64,000 nucleotides of DNA from Portunus trituberculatus (lineage: Eukaryota; Arthropoda; Malacostraca; Decapoda; Portunidae), in the NCBI RefSeq assembly GCF_017591435.1, contig NC_059256.1:13023766-13087765 (forward strand). Direction: 5' to 3'. The position numbers and the translations under genes are program-made. Shown here piece by piece: positions 56,501-64,000 of the stretch (position 1 is the stretch's first letter; every line of letters begins with the position of its first letter). The notes beneath the pieces were generated by a model. That model searched no databases, was not told the origin of the DNA, and saw nothing but the letters and a program-made list of their open reading frames with translations.

Positions 56501-57985
56501 TAATCAGGAGCCTAGCATTGAAATATGTTAACCAGTATCCTAGTATAGAAATAAATTAATCATCATCCTAGCATTGAAATAAATTAATCATCATCCTAGC
56601 ATTGAAATAAATTAATCAGCAGCCTAGCATTGAAATAGATTAATGAGCATCCTAACATTAAAAAAATCTAATCAGCAGCCTAGCATTGAAGTAAATTAAT
56701 CACCATCCTAGCATGGAAATAAATTAATCAGCAGCCTAGCAATGAAATAAATTAATCAGCAGTCTAGCATTGAAATATATTAACCAGTATCCTAGCATAA
56801 AATAAATTAATCAGCAGCCTAGCAATGAAATATATTAACCAGTATCCTAGCAATGAAATAAATTAATCAGCAGCCTTGCATTGAAATATATTAATCAGCA
56901 GCCTAGTTCTGAAGTAAATAAATGAGCATCCTAGCATTGAAGTAAATTAATAAGCAGCCTAGCATTGAAATAGATTTATCAGCAACCTAGCACTAAAATA
57001 AATTAATCACCAGAGTAACACTGAAAAAAAAAATCATCATCGTAGCATTAAAATAAATAAATCACTATCCAAGCATTTAACAAAATTCACCAATATACTA
57101 GCAACGAACTAAACTTAAATAGTAGACGGTTCCTCAGGAATGGATATGGAGCACAAAGATAGCCGGTTCCTCACAGAGCAAAGGTGAGAACTAAAATGGC
57201 CGTGGGACAAGCGTGGCTTGCCTATGTCATCCCAACTCCTCTCCCTGATTGGCTCCAGTTTTTTTTAATTAAATATATTTGTAAAAAAAAAACTTACCGG
57301 CGTAATTCAAAACACTTTTGCAAATAGATGTGGCGTATAAAGTCCTTTCTGACGGTGGACATTTCTTGTGTCTGCTCCCGCTACTGCGCATGGGCACTGG
57401 CAAAAACTGAAAAAAACACAAAATCCACCATTGAACAAAAACTATAGAGCGTAAACACTTGTGATATTTATTGATCAAAGAGTGTATATAGGTGCTTTCG
57501 GAAAATTGTTTAAATATCTTAAAAAAAATAAAATATTTGTTAAAAAAAAACTTACCATCGTAAAGTAATAAAAATATGCAGAAAGATGTACCATCCAAAG
57601 GTCCTTTTAATGCTGTCAATTGCGTCTCTCTGTGTTTTCTATTGCGCATGCGCAATTAAACTTTCCGCAATGTTGGAGTAATAGATAAAACGTGACCAGA
57701 TACTAGTGTAGAACGCAAAAATAATGATAGTGTTACTGAAAAAGTTTTTTTGATAAGACACTTAGTTTTCGAGATATTGAAGGAAAACCTTTATTTACTG
57801 TTGAAAGGTTAAGTTACAAAAAATCAATATTTTTGAAAAGAAATATTCGCCAAAAGAAAACTAAGAAACGTTTTGATTTGAACTTTGCATTAAAAGAAAG
57901 AAAAAAAAATGGCCATTTTTTTGCTTTCATGACCAATTGTGCGGTGCTTTTTGATGTTGCTAAGAAAAAATAAAAATCTCCGAAA
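56501..57985 (-). mobile_element. Foldback-like element, inverted partial copy
   Basis: 56501-57010 is the 28-bp minisatellite arm. 57010-57280 is the reverse complement of 45240-45620, with the promoter-like boxes CCAAT (about 57250) and GGCCATTTTAG (about 57190). 57280-57985 matches the reverse complement of 44030-45240 in parts, but only one unit of the 408-bp duplication is present. The outer arm is missing beyond about 57985. Confidence 0.65.
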
Positions 57986-59690
57986 AGTAGTAAAAGAAAT
58001 TATGACACTAATACTATAAGATGTACGGACTTGTAATTTTTACTCATATATACCCTTGTTATGTTTTTTTTTTTTATTGGGGTATACCGTCAATGCTCAA
58101 GTTTTTTTTTTTTTTTTTTTAATGAAAAAAATATTCAACTGAAAAAATCTGTAGAAAAAAATAAATGTGATAGGGATTTGACCTGCCAATATGTTAGAGC
58201 CTATGTTAAGGACTATTCTTAAAAATTTCTAAAAATGGATTATCTGAAAAACTTTTGGCGGGAAAAAAAATTTGGAAAAAAAATTGAAAAAAAATTGAAA
58301 ATCAATATAAAAAAAAAGTATTTGACGTAGGAAAAAAAAATTGCACAAAAGGATGCACATGACCAATCTCTCCTGTAGGAGAACTGTGCGCATGTCATTT
58401 GTACTGCGCATGCGCGAGGCAAATAACTTTAAATATTGTTTGTAAAAAAAGGGCGGTAGAAAATATGATGTAAAACGTGAAAATAATACTAGTTTTATTA
58501 ATGAAAATTTTTCGATAAAATGCATAGTTTTTGAGATATTGTGTAAAAACATGTTTTTTTGCAATAGCTTTATTATTCAAGATAGAAGAATGGCTATAGA
58601 ATGCGAAAAGCTTCCTTTTTCACTTACTAACCTTATGTTTAGCGAAGAGATTTTATTTTAAAACGAAAAGTTTTTTTTTTTTTTTTTTTTTTGTATGAGC
58701 ATAAATATGGTATTTCCGTAGTTATCTACATCCCTAAGGTACACGTTTTTCACAAAGTTTACATTTTGACCTATCTATAACTCCCAACCGTTAGGGCTAC
58801 ACCAACGCTCAATAGGTTTTTTTTCTGAAACTAGAATAAATTTCCTTTCCAATGACACTTAAACCATATATAAATCGGTTGATAAATGTGTACTGGAGGA
58901 GGGTCCAAAAACATTGGTCAAAATTGGTCCTTTACCCAAAAAGGGTAGTCTCATTTGAACCACAAAAAAAAAATTCATAACAAAAAAGTATTTCAATTAG
59001 AGACAAAGTAAAACCAAAAACAAATCCACTCTTTATATAAGCTTTCTAACGATACCAAAATGAATTTATTTCCGGTAAAAAAAAAAAAAACGAATTTTTT
59101 TTTTTTCAATTTCGAAGCATTAAAATGCAACCAAGTAATAGAGAAGCAGTTAAACTTTTCTTTTTTTAGGTCCTCGAACGTGAGTAAAAAGCCGTTTGGA
59201 CGCAGTCGCCCCCGTCAATTTCTGGTCAACGTCAATCAAAAAGTGGAAAATATTTTTTTTAAAGAAAAGTTTAAAAGTCAGACCCACCAAACTCAATGTG
59301 CAGATAAAGTTCGTTCTGGCGAACACAATGGTGTTTTTCGTTTGTCTGTAGCGCTTTTAGTATGGGTACAAGGGGGTAAGTTCGAATTTTGTCGTTTCTC
59401 TCAATAAGTCTTAGTAAGTTTATTAAAACTTTCTTGCATATGTGCTCCCAATTCGAGGCCTTTTTCTCGAATTCAGATATGTGATAGATCTCGACGAGTT
59501 CTATCGAATGACACATGTCCCATGAAAATCGGTTCATAAAGATGGCGTTCTGGAATTGCGCAAGTGTAGTCTCGTAAATAAGGCTACTTAGAAATGGGCC
59601 ACTTCCTTAGTTTTGGAGATAGAAATCCCATATTATTCATGTAAACGCTATTTGGGTCCTAAAGGTTATATTCCAATTTTGGTTACAATC
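57986..59690. other. unclassified A/T-homopolymer-rich stretch
   Basis: Long A and T runs and one more TGCGCATGCGCGAGG box at about 58403. An open frame of 115 codons near 59060 is lysine/phenylalanine-rich from homopolymers and not convincing. No known element recognised. Confidence 0.4.
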
Positions 59691-61663
59691 GATGTAAGGT
59701 TAAACTTAACACTATGACCCTATGCTGTATCTCATCCATGCTTTATTTCTTCATATCCTTCATTGATCTATTGATATACTTGTATCGGTCTCTTATTTGC
59801 ATATTAGTGAAATGCTCATATATGGGATTTATTTTGATCTCTCCAAAAGACGATATATATCTTAGGGTCTTTGCTTTTATTATGCTTTGCTATGAGTGTC
59901 TTGACATCATTGTGAAAATGGGTTGAATCAATGGGAATTTTCTTCCACTGAATCTCAGGTGATTCCTCCTTAACAGTCGCTGTCGTCCCGATGCTTAGGT
60001 CATCTGGGACCGTAGCAAGCGTTGACTTCACTCCTGAAGAAGATACATGTCAATTAATTTTATGTGACGTTAAAACATAAATGCGTTACATACCAACTTA
60101 AAGACCTGCTACTAACGGTTCATTGGAACGGATGCTGGGTGGCCTGACGTTTTCTTCCATGGGGGCATGACTCCTGGAAAAGAAACGTTTAAATCAGTTT
60201 CATGTTATGGTAAAACATAACTGCATTCCATGGCATCTTAAAGAATGGATACTAACTGTTGGTGAGAAGAGACACTGGGTAATGTGACCTCCTGTGCTTC
60301 CTCTTGGGTGTCTCTCTCACCCTCTCCGGTGTTGACAGGTGGATCATCAGGATCCTCCGTTCTGAAATGGTTTGTTTTACGTAATCATTTGAACGTGAAT
60401 AAATATGTGTGTAATACCAGCCTTATATGAATGTTACTCACTGAACCTAACTGTATTGCATGGCATCTTAAAGAACTGATACTAACTGTTGGTGAGAATA
60501 GACACTTGGTAATGTGACCTCCTGTGCTTCCTCTTGGGTGTCTCTCTCACCCTCTCCTGTGTTGACAGGTGGATCATCAGGATCCTCCGTTCTGAAATGG
60601 TTTGTTTTACGTAATCATTTGAACGTGAATAAATATATGTGTGTAATACCAGCCTTATATGAATGTTACTCACTGAATAACAGAAGGCTCTTGCGATCCT
60701 CCTGGATCTTCTTCCTGAGTCTGTGATATTTCAACTGCACTTGAGCTGAAATGGAACATTGCAAATTTTAATCACAGTAATGAATTTACAAGCATTATAT
60801 ACTATAAATAATATAGTCAACCATAATGAAAACTTTGTTTCAAAATAAAACTCACGGCTCAAGAGTATGGGCAGCTGCACTTAATTCTGTGGAATCTTGT
60901 GACATTCCAGAAGTTAGTCCTTCACTCCTCATTCTTCTCAGTGTATCTACCACTTCTTTGCCTGTCGCTACCTTAGAAGTAAATTAATAATACCTTCTTG
61001 CAGTCTGAAGAGAATGACAACACTGTTCTGTAATTTTGGCCCTCCATCCAGGGTCCATATCTTTCTCCCATAGTGCAGTTATCTGGCTCCTTCTAAGAAT
61101 TCTGGAAGTTATTGATGTTAAGACTTCAGTTTTTTTTTTCCTGTTTCAGACACTGCTTTTGATAAAGAGGAGTAGCTCATTTTTGTACAACAGGATTGCG
61201 CACTCTCTGTGTATCTGTTTTGGAAAACATAACAGTCAGGCTCAGTGCAGGCCTGTAGTATTTCAAATAAGCATCAAATGCTTTACTTTCAGTTTCTGAT
61301 AAAAATATCAGTGAAGGCCCTTGTGCTGCTGTCTTATGTCTCGATATTCTAATTACCCAGCACTGGAATTGTTTAGTTTCACGGTCCAACCTCTCTTCTT
61401 TTTCTGCTACTTCAAATAATCTGAATTCAGCAAATTTCATAAGTCGTCGTAACGACGTGATTGCCATTACAGTAATCATAATGTCTCTTAGATTTAAGAA
61501 CTGTGATACTGTCACAGGTTCATCTTCAGTCATATCAAGAGCATCCCTGATTTTAGAAGCTACATATTCTGACTGAAAATTTTTTTTTTTCAATGTCATT
61601 CAGAGATGCCATAGTCATTTCTTTCCTCCGTTGAGTATGGAACCTTTCCCTGTTTTCTTCCCC
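59691..61663 (-). pseudogene. Crypton-like tyrosine recombinase gene, inverted copy
   Basis: Reverse complement of the gene at 47900-49808. From 61599 an uninterrupted 140-codon frame begins MTLKKKNFQSEYVASKIRDA and contains ITSLRRLMKFAEF, CWVIRISRHKTAAQGPSLIF and ETESKAFDAYLKYYRPALSL. An A/T-run frameshift near 61135 then separates the Tyr-containing end (QTARRYY, then TSKVATGKEVVDTLRRMRSE). The donor GAGCC|GTGAGT (about 60855) and both duplicated acidic exons are intact here. The last exon is shortened: a deletion at about 59835 removes the REIRAE segment and the frame diverges. Its upstream flank (61600-61663) runs straight into an I-type LINE 5' end. Confidence 0.6.
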
Positions 61664-64000
61664 CCCAGATGGGAACCGCCTTGTCGTGGTGGGGGGGCTT
61701 GCGTGCCCCTGTGACCTGGCGAGCGAGGCTAGAGGGGGCTCAGGCCCCTGCTCTACCCTTTCGAGGGGGAGAGGGCTACCCATGCTAGTAAGGTCGCCAG
61801 TGAGGGGCCAAACTAAATGGTTCCTACGTAGGCTGCCAGTGGACCAGCGGAGCCATCCGGTGAAGGGATCGCCCAATAGGGGCTGTCCTGTGCTGGATGG
61901 TTGGGTGTCCAGGCTGGGATGCTTTGGTGGGATGAAGGTGCTAGTAATCCTCGTGGGGTTTTAATCGGTTCTTTTATTGAGGATGAGGGATTGGAGATTT
62001 TAAATTTTGGGGATGTTACACATTTCCACAGTCCTACTGGGACTTTTACAGCTATCGATCTTTCTCTTTGTACATCTAATTCTTTCCTTGATTTTAATTG
62101 GCGAGTCCTACTGGATTTACACGGTAGTGACCACTTTCCGATTTTATTGGAATCTGTGAACTCTGAGCCACAGTCCCGGCCCCACGCTGGGTTTTAGACA
62201 AGGCAGATTGGCGTCGATTCACAGACCTTAGCTCTTTTATCCGTCCGCTGGCTGACTTTTCTACTTGTGCTGAGGCTGTTGATTATTTTACCGATTTTTA
62301 ATTTCTTTAGCGCTTCAGACAATCCCTAGGACGTCAGGTCGCTTTACTAAGCGTCCCGTTCCTTGGTGGAACGCAGCATGCACTGCAGCGGTGAAAGAGA
62401 AACGGGCAGCTTTCTCTCGTCTCCGGCGACATCGTGGGGACCCGCAGTGCCTGGAAGCTTTTCGGCGCTGCCGAGCTCGGCCCGCCGCGTTTTGAAAGAG
62501 GCACAAAGAGCCTCTTGGAAAGCTTATGTGTCTTCCATTAATGCCCACACCTCTTACGGATGTCTTTAACAAAGTCCGCCGAATTGCTGGGAAGTATTCT
62601 GCTCCTCCCCACCAGTTTTGTTGTCTGCTGGGCGAACGGTGGCAGACCCTAGGACTGTCGCCGACCTCTTCGCGGAGCACTTTGCCAGTGTTTCCCGGAG
62701 GCATCCTGCAGCCCCAGGCGCACGTCACCGCCAGAGAATGGAATCTCTCGGCATAAATTTTTCTTCCACAGGAGGACTCTTATAATGTCCCCTTCTCTGC
62801 CTCCGAGTTGCGGACTGCTTTGTCCCAGTGTCATGACTCTTCTCCTGGCCCAGATGATATTCCTTATGCCTTCTTGCGCCACATGTCTGACAGTGCTTTT
62901 AACTTTTTATTAAATCTTTATAATATGATTTGGCATACCGGTGACTTTCCTACTTCTTGGGCTGTGGCAGTGGTTCTCCCATTTCCGAAGCCTGGGAAAG
63001 ATCATCTCCAGGCTACGAATTACCGTCCTATATCTTTGACGTCTTGTATTTGTAAAGTGTTAGAAAAGATGGTAAATGTAAGACTCATGTGGTACTTGGA
63101 GAGGGAAGTACTTGTCATCGGTACAGTACGGCTTCCGAAAAATGAGGTCTACTACGGATGCTCTTTTATCCCTAGAGTCTTCTATTTGTGAGGCCTTCGC
63201 TTATCACCACCACCAGGTTACTGTATTTTTTGACCTGGAGAAGGGCTATGACACAGCTTGGTGTCATGGGATTTTACGTTCCTTGTTTAATTTTGGTTTC
63301 CGTGGCCACCTTCCTATTTTTATCCAGCAATTTTTATCCAGACGTCTTTTACGAGTTCGTGTGGGAAGTGTTCTATCCGATGCTACTGCTTTAAATGACG
63401 GTGTCCCACAGGGAAGTATTCTTAGTGTTACGCTATTCGCAGTTGCAATGAATAGTGTTATAGATATTCTACCGGATGGCATTCACAGCTCTTTATATGT
63501 GGACGACTTGTGCATCTCTTTTGCTGCTGCTAGGATGTCACTGATTGAGCGAAAGCTCCAACTGGCAATAAATCGGGTGTCCAGTTGGGCCAACATAAAC
63601 GGTTTTCGATTCTCCACCTCAAAGACCGTGTCTATGCATTTTTGTCGAAATCGTGGTGTCCATCCAGATCCCGATTTATATTTAGCCAATAGACGCATCT
63701 CGTGTGTGGAGGCCACTCGATATCTTGGCCTATTGTTTGACAGCCGTCTTACTTGGGTTCCACATTTCCGTTCTCTCAAAGCGTCTTGCAGGACGGCACT
63801 ATCCCTTCTTCGCGTTTTAAGTCACACCTCTTGGGGTGCGGACAGGGACACTTTGCTGCTTCTTCACCGTACACTTATACTTCCAAAGCTGGAGTACGGC
63901 TGTGAGATCTATTCATCCGCAACGGATGCACGCCTACGCACGCTTGACCCCGTACACCATGCTGGGGTCCGCTTGGCTACGGGTGCATTTCGGACATCTC
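61664..64000 (+). mobile_element. I-type LINE copy W: 5' UTR joined to endonuclease end, RT, runs off window
   Basis: The 5' UTR (61664-61926) jumps at TTTGG|TGGGATG into the last part of the endonuclease (NPRGVLIGSFIEDEGLEILN, TAIDLSLCTSNSFLDFNWRV, GSDHFPILL). The whole of ORF1 is lost. ORF2 continues with the linker, RT (DSSPGPDDIPYAFLRHMSDS, FPKPGKDHLQATNYRPISLT, VPQGSILSVTLFAVAM) and YVDD at 63496-63507, to the window edge just past the RT thumb. Frameshifts occur near 62165, 62480, 62780 and 63110. Confidence 0.8.

Noticed and set aside
59060..59407. 115-codon frame on the plus strand
   Set aside because: It is dominated by homopolymer-encoded Lys and Phe and resembles no family.

Overview
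The window looks like a repeat-saturated nuclear scaffold from a crustacean, most likely a decapod (crab-like). The evidence is the rDNA, which reads like decapod 18S/5.8S/28S, plus jockey- and I-type LINEs, piggyBac-, PIF/Harbinger-, Merlin- and Crypton-like genes, and very dense di- and trinucleotide microsatellites. I see no intact single-copy host gene. Almost everything recognisable is a transposable element, mostly broken, often nested in another. Four runs of exactly 500 N (26926-27425, 32920-33419, 47400-47899, 56001-56500) are scaffold placeholders, so order and orientation across them are unproven.

Layout. 0.69-1.29 kb: piggyBac-like remnant. 1.39-9.06 kb: one PIF/Harbinger element with TAA target duplications. 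It has an intact-looking three-exon MADF-type gene on + and a decayed transposase on -, split by a GA-flanked LINE and a second LINE tail. 9.1-10.7 kb: microsatellites and a 39-bp minisatellite. 10.7-12.25 kb: jockey-type LINE. 12.25-12.74 kb: Merlin-type transposase on -. 12.74-23.43 kb: head-to-tail array of an I-type LINE (ORF1 with RRM-like region and zinc knuckles; ORF2 with RT and RNase H). 24.4-26.7 kb: Merlin-like N-terminus, jockey piece, integrase scrap. 27.4-31.76 kb: near-duplicate of the 16.5-20.7 kb LINE. 31.9-32.6 kb: THAP-like exons.

33.4-42.9 kb: inverted pair of I-type LINE pieces. One arm carries a Ty3/gypsy-class element (33.93-39.28 kb, -) whose integrase lies upstream of its reverse transcriptase (Gmr1-like order); a Crypton-like piece lies between the arms. 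43.4-45.9 kb: a foldback-like element with inverted 28-bp-minisatellite arms around a CpG-type promoter-like segment. 47.9-49.8 kb: multi-exon Crypton-like tyrosine recombinase gene (+). 49.8-55.05 kb: rearranged rDNA (antisense 28S piece, 18S without its conserved 3' end, ITS1, 5.8S, ITS2, truncated 28S) running into a 449-bp tandem repeat. 56.5-61.7 kb: inverted relatives of the foldback and Crypton-like segments. 61.7-64.0 kb: another I-type LINE running off the window.

How it works together: this is not an operon or pathway but a record of serial insertion, internal deletion and inverted duplication. The most notable items are the INT-before-RT gypsy element, the foldback element with embedded promoter-like sequence, the Crypton-like gene with a duplicated exon, and the PIF/Harbinger element that retains both its genes.
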